Both the position numbers and the translations under genes were made by a program. From Parabacteroides sp. AD58 (GTDB taxonomy: Bacteria; Bacteroidota; Bacteroidia; Bacteroidales; Tannerellaceae), in NCBI RefSeq assembly GCF_023744375.2, contig NZ_CP146284.1, positions 3,601,001 to 3,665,000 on the forward strand: DNA of 64,000 bases, read 5' to 3'. This document shows, in pieces, positions 24,481 through 33,235 of this stretch. The notes under the pieces were generated by a model that saw nothing but the letters and a program-made list of their open reading frames with translations, searched no databases and was not told the origin of the DNA. The stretch's first letter is position 1. Every line of letters starts with the position of its first letter.

Positions 24481-25636
24481 CATCGTTCCTGCCGAACGGG
24501 TAAACACCGTACAGGAATACTATTTTTCCAAGAAACTCAAGGAAGTGGCAGAGATGAATGCTGCCGGGAAAAATGTAATCAACTTAGGAATCGGTAGTCC
24601 GGATTTACCTCCTTCCGAACAGACGATTGAGGCGTTATGCCAGCATGCTCATAATGCCAACGAACATGGCTATCAGCCGTATGTGGGAATTCCTGAATTA
24701 CGTCAGGCTTTTGCCAACTGGTATAAGACCTGGTATCATGTGGATTTGGATCCGAAGACTGAAATCCAGCCGCTGATTGGTTCGAAGGAAGGCATCCTGC
24801 ATATTTCACTGGCTTTTCTGAATCCGGGCGACGGCGTGCTGATTCCAAATCCGGGTTATCCGACATATAGTTCAGTAGGCAAATTGGTTCAGGCGAATCT
24901 GATTCCGTATGAACTGAAGGAAGAATTAGGCTGGCAACCCGACTTCGATGAGCTGGAGAAAATGGACTTGTCGAATGTGAAGCTGATGTGGACAAACTAT
25001 CCGAATATGCCGACCGGAGCGAATGCCAGCATCGAATTGTATCAAAAACTGGTTGATTTCGGCAGAAAGCACGGTATTATTATATGTAACGACAATCCGT
25101 ACAGCTTTATCCTGAATGAACATCCGCTGAGTATTCTCAGTATTCCGGGAGCAAAGGATATCTGTATCGAACTGAACTCAATGAGTAAGGCGCACAATAT
25201 GCCGGGCTGGCGTATGGCGATGCTGGCTTCCAACAAGCAGTTCGTACAATGGGTACTGAAAGTGAAGAGCAATATTGATTCAGGACAGTTCAAACCGATG
25301 CAGTATGCGGCTGTCGAGGCATTGGCTGCTCCGAAAGCTTGGTATGACAAAATGAATGAAACGTATCGCAGCCGTCGGGCATTGGCCGGAGAAATCATGC
25401 ATACGTTGGGTTGTACTTACGATGAAAACCAGGTCGGCATGTTCTTGTGGGGAAGAATTCCAGATACATACAGCGGTAGCGAAGAACTGGCCAATAAGGT
25501 GCTGTATGAAGCCAATGTCTTCCTTACGCCGGGATTTATCTTTGGCAGTCAGGGAAACCGCTTTATCCGAATCTCGCTTTGTTGCAACCAGCAGATGTTA
25601 CAGGAAGCATTAAATCGTATTAAGAAAGTCATTTAA
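24455..25636 (+). CDS. PLP-dependent class I/II aminotransferase (aromatic)
   Basis: The 393-residue protein is a fold-type I aminotransferase. Landmarks are NLGIGSPDLPPSEQTIEALC, the YQPYVGIPELRQAFANWY region, NPGYPTYSS, CNDNPYSFI and the PLP lysine in SMSKAHNMPGWRMAM. In this operon its natural role is the final transamination of phenylpyruvate and 4-hydroxyphenylpyruvate to phenylalanine and tyrosine, which is inferred from context; LL-diaminopimelate aminotransferase-like enzymes look similar. The start ATG at 24455 lies inside the end of pheA, so translation is probably coupled. A GTG two codons earlier is possible but less likely. Confidence 0.85.
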   Translation: MKKEDKVCNIVPAERVNTVQEYYFSKKLKEVAEMNAAGKNVINLGIGSPDLPPSEQTIEALCQHAHNANEHGYQPYVGIPELRQAFANWYKTWYHVDLDPKTEIQPLIGSKEGILHISLAFLNPGDGVLIPNPGYPTYSSVGKLVQANLIPYELKEELGWQPDFDELEKMDLSNVKLMWTNYPNMPTGANASIELYQKLVDFGRKHGIIICNDNPYSFILNEHPLSILSIPGAKDICIELNSMSKAHNMPGWRMAMLASNKQFVQWVLKVKSNIDSGQFKPMQYAAVEALAAPKAWYDKMNETYRSRRALAGEIMHTLGCTYDENQVGMFLWGRIPDTYSGSEELANKVLYEANVFLTPGFIFGSQGNRFIRISLCCNQQMLQEALNRIKKVI

Positions 25637-25734
25637 TATAATCAGAGCCGTTTGTCGGTTTATGAGTGATGGGGAACATCCGACTTATAAACGTGGCAAC
25701 TCAAAAATAGAAATTAAAAAGATAGCATACAGTT

Positions 25735-26826
25735 ATGGAAGAAATGAAATTAGAATCAATTTTACTGCCGGGTGTGGATCCGCAGCGCCCGATCGTCATT
25801 GCGGGACCTTGCAGTGCTGAATCAGAAGAACAGGTAATGGAAACTGCCAAGAATTTGGCAGCCAAAGGTATCAAGATATTCCGTGCCGGTATTTGGAAAC
25901 CGCGTACTAAGCCAGGAGGATTCGAAGGAATCGGTGTCATCGGCCTGCCATGGCTGAAGAAAGTCAAGGAAGAAACCGGAATGTATGTGGCTACCGAAGT
26001 CGCTAACAAAGACCATGTATTCGAAGCCCTGAAGGCCGGAGTCGATATCTTGTGGATTGGAGCTCGTACAACGGTTAACCCGTTTGCTGTACAGGAAATC
26101 GCCGATGCTTTACGTGGTGTAGATATTCCGGTTCTGGTAAAGAACCCGGTTAATCCGGATCTTGAATTGTGGATCGGAGCTTTCCAGCGTCTGTATGGTG
26201 CCGGCATCAAGCGTCTGGGCGCTATTCACCGCGGATTCAGCTCTTACGACAAGAAGATCTACCGCAACCTGCCTTTGTGGCACATTCCAATTGAGCTGCG
26301 TCGCCGGATGCCGAATCTGCCGATCTTCTGCGATCCGAGCCATATCGGTGGTAAACGCGAACTGATTGCTCCGCTTTGTCAGCAGGCCATGGATTTGAGT
26401 CTGGATGGTTTGATGATCGAATCACACTGTAATCCGGATGCTGCCTGGAGTGATGCTGCTCAGCAGATTACACCGGATGTATTGGATTATGTACTGAACT
26501 TGCTGGTCATCCGTGAATCGAACCAGACAACCGAGAATTTAAGTGCTTTGCGCCGCCAGATTGATGGCATCGACGAACAGGTACTTGAGCTGTTGGCAAA
26601 GCGTATGCGTATTTCTCGTGAGATTGGTGTTTACAAGAAGGAACACAATATGCCGATTTTGCAGTCACCACGTTACAGCGAGATTCTGGAAAATCGTTCC
26701 AATATGGGACAGCAGATGGATCTGAATGCCGACTTTATCAAGAAGATGTTGAGTCTGGTTCATGAAGAATCTGTCCGTCAGCAAATGATTATAATGAACG
26801 AAGAACAAGAGCAAGAACAAAAATAA
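25735..26826 (+). CDS. Bifunctional DAHP synthase / chorismate mutase
   Basis: The N-terminal domain (about 1-265) is a type I-beta DAHP synthase, the first step of the shikimate pathway: PIVIAGPCSAESEEQV, FRAGIWKPRTKPGGFEGIG, ILWIGARTTVNP, LGAIHRGFSSYD and the metal-site histidine in FCDPSHIGGKRELI. The C-terminal domain (about 275-355) is an AroQ chorismate mutase helix bundle: LSALRRQIDGIDEQVLELLA and KRMRISREIGVYKKE. Fusion of these two activities allows prephenate to feed back on DAHP synthesis, as known for related fusions. The 363-residue length is normal for Bacteroidota. It begins 98 bp after the aminotransferase gene in the same operon. Confidence 0.93.
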   Translation: MEEMKLESILLPGVDPQRPIVIAGPCSAESEEQVMETAKNLAAKGIKIFRAGIWKPRTKPGGFEGIGVIGLPWLKKVKEETGMYVATEVANKDHVFEALKAGVDILWIGARTTVNPFAVQEIADALRGVDIPVLVKNPVNPDLELWIGAFQRLYGAGIKRLGAIHRGFSSYDKKIYRNLPLWHIPIELRRRMPNLPIFCDPSHIGGKRELIAPLCQQAMDLSLDGLMIESHCNPDAAWSDAAQQITPDVLDYVLNLLVIRESNQTTENLSALRRQIDGIDEQVLELLAKRMRISREIGVYKKEHNMPILQSPRYSEILENRSNMGQQMDLNADFIKKMLSLVHEESVRQQMIIMNEEQEQEQK

Positions 26827-26835
26827 GACGTCACG

Positions 26836-27609
26836 ATGAAAATTCTGATTTTAGGAGCCGGTAAAATGGGCTCCTTCTTTACGGATTTGCTTAGCTTTGA
26901 CCATGAAGTAGCCGTTTTGGAAAAAGACCCGAAGCGCATGCGGTTTATTTACAATGCCATTCGGATGCAGCATGTGGAAGAGATCAAGGAATTTGCTCCT
27001 GAAATGGTGATCAATTGTGTGACATTGAACCATACCATTGATGCTTTCCAGGAAGTATTGCCTTATCTGCCACAGTATTGTATTATTTCTGATATTGCTT
27101 CTGTCAAGACTCATCTGAAGGAGTTTTACGACAACTGCGGTTTTCCGTATGTGTCAACTCACCCGATGTTTGGACCGACTTTTGCCAATCTGGGAAATCT
27201 GGAGAAAGAAAATACCATTATCATCTCGGAAGGTGATCATTTGGGAAAGATCTTCTTCAAGGATATATACAGTCGGCTGCATCTGAATATTCATGAATAT
27301 ACGTTTGAAGAGCACGATAAGGTAGTGGCTTACTCTTTGGGTATTCCTTTTGCTTCGACCATGGTCTTTGCGGCTACGATGAAACATCAGGATGCGCCGG
27401 GAACGACTTTCAAGCGACACATGAAGATTGCCCGCGGCCTGCTTTCGGAAGATGATTATCTGCTGACTGAAATCTTGTTCAATCCGCGGACTCCGAAACA
27501 GATCGAACGCATTCAGGAGGAATTGAATACACTGCTGGATATTATCAAGAATAGAGATGCAGATGGTATCAAGGCTTTCCTGACCAAAATCCGGAAGAAT
27601 ATCGAATAA
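26836..27609 (+). CDS. tyrA: Prephenate dehydrogenase
   Basis: TyrA oxidises prephenate to 4-hydroxyphenylpyruvate for tyrosine synthesis. The 257-residue protein starts with the NAD-binding glycine loop ILGAGKMGSFF and has the TyrA hallmark VSTHPMFGPTF (about residues 111-121). The helical C-terminal dimerisation domain is present (AYSLGIPFASTMVFAATM region). There is no ACT or chorismate mutase domain, so it is a short monofunctional form; the mutase is supplied by the gene before it, nine bases upstream. It is the last gene of the operon and is followed by a terminator. Confidence 0.92.
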   Translation: MKILILGAGKMGSFFTDLLSFDHEVAVLEKDPKRMRFIYNAIRMQHVEEIKEFAPEMVINCVTLNHTIDAFQEVLPYLPQYCIISDIASVKTHLKEFYDNCGFPYVSTHPMFGPTFANLGNLEKENTIIISEGDHLGKIFFKDIYSRLHLNIHEYTFEEHDKVVAYSLGIPFASTMVFAATMKHQDAPGTTFKRHMKIARGLLSEDDYLLTEILFNPRTPKQIERIQEELNTLLDIIKNRDADGIKAFLTKIRKNIE

Positions 27610-27671
27610 TACCGGCGTGTCTTTTTAATACGCTTCTTTCACAACGAAGATAAACGGTTGTGTTTTACTGT

Positions 27672-27710
27672 CATCCTGTGATGCGAGGTGAATGCCCGTA
27701 TCACAGGATG
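27672..27710 (+). terminator. Terminator of the Phe/Tyr operon
   Basis: CATCCTGTGAT (27672-27682) and ATCACAGGATG (27700-27710) are a perfect 11-bp inverted repeat followed by TCTCTTTTAT, 62 bp past the tyrA stop codon. Confidence 0.75.
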
Positions 27711-27828
27711 TCTCTTTTATGACGCATGCCGAACAACTGGACGAAAGGTATAATCGCATGAACAGATAATCGCAATAGCCACCTTGAAATAATAGGAAGT
27801 GAATCCAAAACTCGTAACTTTTTAATTG

Positions 27829-27906
27829 TTTGACATTAGTCGTAAAGCTTTTCCATATATATGCTAAAGCTTTTTGACAAATGTGGTAAAGCTTTTCGAC
27901 ATCTGT
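27829..27906. repeat. Array of three TAAAGCTTTT palindromes at 22-bp spacing
   Basis: TAAAGCTTTT starts at 27843, 27865 and 27887, exactly 22 bp apart. GACATTAGTCG, GACAAATGTGG and GACATCTGTCA lie before or after the units and look like diverged copies of the same spacer. Confidence 0.75.
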
Positions 27907-28001
27907 CAAAAATATAAAATATAACGAGAAAAGGATAAAAATATGGGAGTAAAAGAATAAAAAGAATTGATTGAGTTGTAAGTACCTATAATCTCACACT
28001 T

Positions 28002-28034
28002 ATGAAAACAAAAGTATTTTCAACTTTACTGTAA
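28002..28034 (+). pseudogene. Ten-codon start-of-gene remnant
   Basis: The frame reads MKTKVFSTLL then TAA. It resembles the first residues of a signal peptide and lies where a normal 5' leader would place a start codon. It may be the stub of a gene replaced by the ATPase gene; a chance ORF cannot be excluded. Confidence 0.3.
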
Positions 28035-28073
28035 AACTAAACTCTGATATTATGAAATATACTTTAGAAAGAT

Positions 28074-28081
28074 TATCTTTG
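28074..28081 (+). promoter_or_regulatory. Promoter -7 box for the ATPase gene
   Basis: TATCTTTG matches TAnnTTTG. The first possible start codon of the ORF (GTG at 28081) overlaps it, so the ATG at 28102 must be the start, with a leader of only about 15 bases. Confidence 0.55.
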
Positions 28082-28101
28082 TGAAAGATATATTATATGG
28101 T

Positions 28102-29496
28102 ATGGAATTTACAGATTTTATAGACAGAAAGGATTACCTCGAAAGAGTATATAATGCCTTGCAAAGAGAAAAGCCCCAATTCATTGTTATTTATGGACGC
28201 AGAAGAATCGGTAAGTCCAAGCTTGTTAAGGAAATTATGGACTGGAACAAAAAGGACATATATTTTTTGAGTGACCAGACTAATGAGACTAATCAGCGTA
28301 TGCTGTTTGCCAAAACAATTGCAATGGAAGGTATAGAAGATTTCGACAAGGTAACATATCCGGACTGGGAAACTCTATTTCGGGCATTGAACCGTCAGGT
28401 AAAGGAAAAGAGTACCGTCTGTCTTGATGAATTTCCATACCTTGTTAAAAATTGCCAATCATTACCATCTGTTATACAAAAACTACTTAATGAAAAATCT
28501 CTGAAATACAATCTTATCATCTGTGGATCATCGCAACAATTGATGCAGGGTTATATTCTTGACAGAAAAGAACCTTTGTATGGATTGGCAGATGAAATCA
28601 TACGTCTTACGCCCATACCTGTACGATATATCGGACAAGCACTTGGCTGTGATGCGCGACAATCCATAGAAGAATATGCTATATGGGGCGGAATACCTCG
28701 ATATTGGGAATTAAGAGCTGACTACAAAGACAATGAGACCGCCATCGAAAAACTTTTACTGGATAACAAAGGTTTCTTGGCTGATGAACCCATACGCTTG
28801 TTGAGGGATGATATGCGTGATACTATACAAGCAGCTACGCTACTTTCAATTATTGGAAATGGTGCAAACCGCCTTTCGGAAATAGCAGGAAGGGCTGGAA
28901 AGGATGTTACCCAAATAACAGAACCTTTAGGTAAACTCAGAGAATTGGGATATATACGTAGGGAAGTACCATTTGGTGAAGATGAGAAAAAGAGTAAGAA
29001 AGGTATATATCGTATTAATGATAGTCTGCTGGAGTTCAATTACAGGTTTGTCGCACCTTATAAATCAATTTTGGAACTAGGGCGTACGGAAACTGTTTTA
29101 TCCATTATAAGATCACAATTCTCTAGATATGTAGGAGACTGTTGGGAACACCTTTGTCGCCAATACGTGAGTGGTAATGTCATTGACGGCATAATTTACA
29201 ATGTGGCTTCGCGCTGGTGGGGAAAAATCTTCACAGCGGAAAATAAGGATGGCGAAATGGTTGAATTTGATGTAGTAGCTGAATCATTCGACAAAAAACA
29301 TCTCCTTATAGGAGAGTGTAAGTGGACGAATAAAGAAGATGCACTCAGGCTAGTAAAATCTATTGAAACAAAGATTGAGTATCTTCCTTTTGTTAAAAAA
29401 GGACAATCTGTACATATTATTTTATTTTTAAAGTGCGAACCACATAACAAAGAATCGGCAAGAATATTATACCCATCAGATATAGTACAGGAATAA
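28102..29496 (+). CDS. Archaeal-type AAA+ ATPase with DUF234
   Basis: The 464-residue protein opens with FIDRKDYLERVYNALQREKP, then the Walker A loop GRRRIGKSKL (about residues 32-41) and a Walker B CLDEFPYL. This is the ATPase_2/archaeal ATPase group. The C-terminal part matches DUF234, an associated region that resembles a restriction-endonuclease-like fold: KIFTAENKDGEMVEFDVVAE and LLIGECKWTNKEDA carry the D...ECK pattern of PD-(D/E)XK nucleases. Members are widespread, often horizontally transferred, and of unknown function. The gene is AT-rich, stands alone between a possible gene stub and a promoter, and has codon use unlike its neighbours, which fits recent acquisition. Confidence 0.8.
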   Translation: MEFTDFIDRKDYLERVYNALQREKPQFIVIYGRRRIGKSKLVKEIMDWNKKDIYFLSDQTNETNQRMLFAKTIAMEGIEDFDKVTYPDWETLFRALNRQVKEKSTVCLDEFPYLVKNCQSLPSVIQKLLNEKSLKYNLIICGSSQQLMQGYILDRKEPLYGLADEIIRLTPIPVRYIGQALGCDARQSIEEYAIWGGIPRYWELRADYKDNETAIEKLLLDNKGFLADEPIRLLRDDMRDTIQAATLLSIIGNGANRLSEIAGRAGKDVTQITEPLGKLRELGYIRREVPFGEDEKKSKKGIYRINDSLLEFNYRFVAPYKSILELGRTETVLSIIRSQFSRYVGDCWEHLCRQYVSGNVIDGIIYNVASRWWGKIFTAENKDGEMVEFDVVAESFDKKHLLIGECKWTNKEDALRLVKSIETKIEYLPFVKKGQSVHIILFLKCEPHNKESARILYPSDIVQE

Positions 29497-29555
29497 TAAA
29501 GACCACATCCGTACTTAATTGAATTAATTCAATTTATACTCATTTCTAAAACCTG

Positions 29556-29563
29556 TACCTTTG
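29556..29563 (+). promoter_or_regulatory. Promoter -7 box for the export operon
   Basis: TACCTTTG lies 52 bp before the start codon of the TolC-like gene. Confidence 0.6.
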
Positions 29564-29614
29564 TGCGTTGTTATATTTATATAGGTTAGAAAAGAAAGAT
29601 AAAAACAGATAGAA

Positions 29615-31006
29615 ATGAGAAAATGCGTTTTGTGCGGTGTGTTGTTGCTGCTATTTGGAAAGATGGTTTCCGCCCAGCAGGCCCTGTCGTTGCAGGAATG
29701 CCGGGATCTGGCGGTGAAGAACAACAAAGAACTGCGGATTGCCGAGGAGAAGATACGGATGGCCGATTATGAAAAGAAGGCGGCGCTGACCAAGTATTTC
29801 CCTCAGATTTCGGCCAATGGTGCTTATATGTGGAATCAGAAGGCCTTGAATCTGCTGGATATGGGGCAGTTGTCGAGTTCGCTGGCTTCTTCGTTGGGTG
29901 GTTTGGCCCAATTGCCGGTGGTACAGCAAACGGTGGGCGCTATCAACGACCTTCAGCATCTGGATATTCAGAATGTGTGGGTCGGGAACGTGGCCTTGGT
30001 GCAACCCGTTTTTATGGGTGGAAAGATTGTTACCTACAATCAGATTACGGCGTATGCCAAAGAACTTGCCATGTCGATGAACGACCAGAAGTTGCAGGAT
30101 TTGCTGTATAAGACGGATGAAACGTACTGGCAGGTGGTTTCGTTGGTGAACAAGAAGAAACTGGCGGATGCTTATGTGGAACTGCTCCGGAAGACGGATG
30201 AAGATATGGCTGCCCTGATTACTGAAGGCGTGGCTACTCAAGCCGATGGTTTGTCGGTCAAGGTGAAACTGAATGAGGCAGAAATGGCACAGACGAAGGT
30301 AAACAACGGTCTGGCTTTGTCGAGGATGCTGTTGGCGCAGTTGTGTGGCTTGCCGTTGACAGACACGCTGACGTTGGCGGACGAGCAGCTGGATAACTTC
30401 CCGGTGGAAGAGCGTACGACATCCGTGGATATGAACCAGGCATTCATGAACCGCAATGAACTGAAAAGCCTGGATCTGGCATCGAAGATTTATAAGAAGA
30501 AAGAACGGATTGTATTGGCAGACCTGTTGCCTACGGTGGCTTTCTCGGCCAATTATTTTGTGACCAACCCGAATCTGTTCAATGGCTACAAGAACGACTT
30601 TGCCGGTATGTTTAATCTGGGTGTTATTGTCCGTGTGCCGATCACAGCCTGGTGGGAAGGCAGCTATAAACGAAATGCTGCACGGGCAGAAACACGGATC
30701 AGACAACTGGAATGGGAAGATGCCCGCGAGAAAATCGAACTGCAGGTGAATCAGTCGGTCTATAAGGTGAATGAAGCGAGCAAGAAGCTGGCGGCTTCGA
30801 ACCGGAATATGGAGAATGCCGAAGAAAACCTGCGCAGTGCCAACCTGGGATTTGAGGAAGGCGTGATTCCGGCCTTGAATCTGATGGCGGCACAGACGGC
30901 GTGGTTCTCGGCTCGTTCGACGCTGATCGACGCACAGATCGACATGAAGCTGACGCAAGTGTATCTGAACAAAGCCTTGGGAGTTGATTTACAGGAAAAC
31001 AAATAA
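29615..31006 (+). CDS. TolC-family outer membrane channel
   Basis: TolC-type proteins form the outer-membrane duct of tripartite export systems. The 463-residue protein has a signal peptide ending in VSAQQ, then two outer-membrane-efflux repeats made of long helices and short beta segments: SLQECRDLAVKNNKELRIAE marks the first and LKSLDLASKIYKKKERIVLA the second, with GFEEGVIPALNLMAAQTAWF near the end. Length is normal. It is the first of four genes (gap 30 bp to the adaptor, then overlapping or close permease genes), so the channel, adaptor and permeases are made together. A 435-codon open frame runs antisense to it and is a shadow. Confidence 0.9.
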   Translation: MRKCVLCGVLLLLFGKMVSAQQALSLQECRDLAVKNNKELRIAEEKIRMADYEKKAALTKYFPQISANGAYMWNQKALNLLDMGQLSSSLASSLGGLAQLPVVQQTVGAINDLQHLDIQNVWVGNVALVQPVFMGGKIVTYNQITAYAKELAMSMNDQKLQDLLYKTDETYWQVVSLVNKKKLADAYVELLRKTDEDMAALITEGVATQADGLSVKVKLNEAEMAQTKVNNGLALSRMLLAQLCGLPLTDTLTLADEQLDNFPVEERTTSVDMNQAFMNRNELKSLDLASKIYKKKERIVLADLLPTVAFSANYFVTNPNLFNGYKNDFAGMFNLGVIVRVPITAWWEGSYKRNAARAETRIRQLEWEDAREKIELQVNQSVYKVNEASKKLAASNRNMENAEENLRSANLGFEEGVIPALNLMAAQTAWFSARSTLIDAQIDMKLTQVYLNKALGVDLQENK

Positions 31007-31036
31007 GAGAAGAAAATACTAAAAACGTAAATAGTC

Positions 31037-32047
31037 ATGAGTGATAATAAGAAAAAATATTCGGTCAATAATATGATGTTGGCATTCATTGCCGTATTGG
31101 TAGCAGTTGGTTTGGTAGCTCTGGCGGGCTTTTTCCTGCTGACACCGCCCGACGAAGTGATTATGGGACAAGCCGAAGCGACAACAGTCCGGATTTCAGG
31201 CAAAGTACCCGGACGAATTGCTTCCTATCGTTTTAATGAAGGCGATCAGGTGAAGGCAGGCGATACGCTGGTCTTCTTGAGTACACCCGAAGTACAGGCC
31301 AAGTTGATGCAGGTGGAAGCCGTGAAGGCTGCTGCCGAAGCTCAGCATGCCAAAGCCATGAAAGGTGCTCGTGATCAGGAAGTAACGGCTGCCTACGAAC
31401 TGTGGCAAAAGGCACAGGCAGGCTTGACAATCGCGAAGAAGTCGTACGACCGGGTTCGTAACCTGTATGAGAAAGGAGTAATGTCTGCCCAGAAGAAAGA
31501 TGAGGCTGAAGCCAACTACAATGCGATGGTGGCAACCGAGAAAGCAGCCCGTTCGCAATATGAAATGGCGAAAGAAGGAGCCCGCAAAGAAGATAAGGCG
31601 GCTGCGGCTGCCCTGGTCAATCAGGCAAGCGGTGCTTTAGCCGAGGTGGAATCGTATGTGGAGGAGAGTGCGCTGGTCGCTCCGATTGACGGAGAAATCT
31701 CTGAACGCTTTCCGGAAGTAGGCGAGCTGGTAGGAACGGGTGCGCCGATCATGAACATTGCCGACCTGACCGACATGTGGGTTTCGTTCAGTATCCGCGA
31801 AGACTTGCTCTCGCAGGTGAAAGTCGGAAATGAAGTAAAGGCTTTTGTGCCGGCACTCGATAACCAGGAGATTACATTGAAAGTATATTATATGAAGGAT
31901 ATGGGCACGTATGCTGCCTGGAAAGCTACGAAAACAACCGGTCAGTATGATGCCAAGACATTTGAAGTCCGCGCCCGTCCGGTGCAGCCGGTAGAAGGTT
32001 TGCGTCCGGGCATGTCGGTGATATGGAAGCATAACAACGGGAAATGA
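31037..32047 (+). CDS. HlyD-family membrane fusion protein
   Basis: The adaptor links an inner-membrane pump to the TolC-type channel. The 336-residue protein has one N-terminal membrane helix (about 14-36), a split biotinyl-lipoyl domain (TTVRISGKVPGRIASYRFNE with EGDQVKAGDTLVFL, and later APIDGEISERFPEVGELVG), an alpha-helical hairpin (about 90-190, KAAAEAQHAKAM type heptads) and a beta-barrel end. It resembles YhiI/EmrA-like adaptors. Its stop codon overlaps the ATG of the first permease gene by four bases, indicating translational coupling. Confidence 0.9.
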   Translation: MSDNKKKYSVNNMMLAFIAVLVAVGLVALAGFFLLTPPDEVIMGQAEATTVRISGKVPGRIASYRFNEGDQVKAGDTLVFLSTPEVQAKLMQVEAVKAAAEAQHAKAMKGARDQEVTAAYELWQKAQAGLTIAKKSYDRVRNLYEKGVMSAQKKDEAEANYNAMVATEKAARSQYEMAKEGARKEDKAAAAALVNQASGALAEVESYVEESALVAPIDGEISERFPEVGELVGTGAPIMNIADLTDMWVSFSIREDLLSQVKVGNEVKAFVPALDNQEITLKVYYMKDMGTYAAWKATKTTGQYDAKTFEVRARPVQPVEGLRPGMSVIWKHNNGK

Positions 32048-33228
32048 AGATGACAATACAAGAATCATTACATCGGATCGGACAAATAGCCCGCAGGGAA
32101 ACGAGGCGGATAACGTCGCAGCCCGTTTATCTGTTCGGGATGATTGTGGCTCCGTTGATCTGTCTGGTCTTTTTCCTCTCCCTGATGCACGAAGGGTTGC
32201 CGACCAATTTGCCGGTGGCGGTCGTGGATATGGATAATTCGGCCACGTCGCGTACCTTGATCCGTCAGTTGGATGCCTTCGAACAGACGAAGGTGGTGAT
32301 GTTGTCGCATTCGTTTACCGAGGCTCGCCAGGAGATGCAGAAAGGGAATGTGTATGGCATCTTCTATATTCCGGAAGACTTTGCCAAAGATGCCACGTCG
32401 GGGAAACAGCCGAAGCTGTCGTATTATACCAACAATACGTACCTGATTGCTGCTTCCCTGCTGTTTCGGGATATGAAGACAATCTCGGTATTGGCAAACG
32501 GTTCGGTCGGTTTGCAGACCGGAACGGCAAAAGGAAAGACAGAAGCGGAGATTATGGGGCAGTTGCAGCCCATTGTAATAGATACGCACGCCATCGGGAA
32601 TCCGTGGCTGAACTATTCGGTTTACCTGAACAATACGATTCTTCCGGGTGTGTTGCAGCTGATGATCTTCCTGATTACGGTTTTCAGTATCGGTACGGAA
32701 CTGAAGTACGGCACGGCGCGGAAATGGATGGCCATGGGGAAGAACTCATTGGTGGTTAGTCTGCTGGGAAAGATTCTTCCGCAAACGGTTGTCTTTACTA
32801 TAGTAGGATTTCTATTCATGGCTGTCTTATACGGCTTCAGTGCCTTTCCGCTGCATAGCGGCTGGCTGCCGATGCTGGCGGCGATTTTCCTACTGGTCAT
32901 CGCGTCGCAGGCGATGGGTATTTTCATGATCGGCGTATTGCCGACCTTGCGCTTGGGTTTGAGTTTTGCCAGTTTGTTTGGGATGATCTCTTTCTCGATC
33001 GTCGGATTTTCGTACCCTATATTAGCGATGGATCCGGTTTTGCAGGCATTGGCGCGGTTGTTCCCGCTGAGGCATTACTTCCTGATCTATGTCGATCAGG
33101 CACTGAACGGCCGGGATTTGTTCTATACTTGGAGTGAATATGTCTGGTTACTCGGTTTTCTGATCCTGCCGTTTTTGGTTGGCCGGAACCTGAAGAAGGC
33201 GTTACTCTACTTTAAATACATTCCTTAA
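32044..33228 (+). CDS. ABC-2-type permease, first of two
   Basis: This 394-residue protein fits the ABC2_membrane_3 group. It has one N-terminal helix (VYLFGMIVAPLICLVFFLSL), a large periplasmic domain of about 150 residues, and five or six C-terminal helices, the YhhJ layout. The C-terminal half has PGVLQLMIFLITVFSIGTEL and the conserved RLFPLRHYF. The ATG overlaps the adaptor stop codon (ATGA). An ABC-2 permease needs a nucleotide-binding subunit, but none is encoded in this operon or nearby. It probably pairs with the following permease as a heterodimer. Confidence 0.85.
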   Translation: MKMTIQESLHRIGQIARRETRRITSQPVYLFGMIVAPLICLVFFLSLMHEGLPTNLPVAVVDMDNSATSRTLIRQLDAFEQTKVVMLSHSFTEARQEMQKGNVYGIFYIPEDFAKDATSGKQPKLSYYTNNTYLIAASLLFRDMKTISVLANGSVGLQTGTAKGKTEAEIMGQLQPIVIDTHAIGNPWLNYSVYLNNTILPGVLQLMIFLITVFSIGTELKYGTARKWMAMGKNSLVVSLLGKILPQTVVFTIVGFLFMAVLYGFSAFPLHSGWLPMLAAIFLLVIASQAMGIFMIGVLPTLRLGLSFASLFGMISFSIVGFSYPILAMDPVLQALARLFPLRHYFLIYVDQALNGRDLFYTWSEYVWLLGFLILPFLVGRNLKKALLYFKYIP

Positions 33229-33235
33229 TGGAGAG

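Larger units (their letters stand above)
27610..28101. other. Intergenic region: terminator, palindrome array, gene-start remnant
   Basis: It holds the operon terminator (27672-27710), an AT-rich stretch with three TAAAGCTTTT units at 22-bp spacing, a ten-codon ORF (28002-28034) that looks like the start of a lost secreted-protein gene, and the -7 box of the ATPase gene (28074). A 94-codon minus-strand frame runs through it but crosses the terminator and has no coding features. Confidence 0.6.

Noticed and set aside
27625..27909. 94-codon minus-strand frame after tyrA.
   Set aside because: It crosses the operon terminator and the palindrome array and has no coding features.
29651..30958. 435-codon open frame antisense to the TolC-like gene.
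   Set aside because: It lies wholly opposite a well-supported gene, has no recognisable domain and shows the compositional bias of a shadow frame (rich in His, Gln, Arg).
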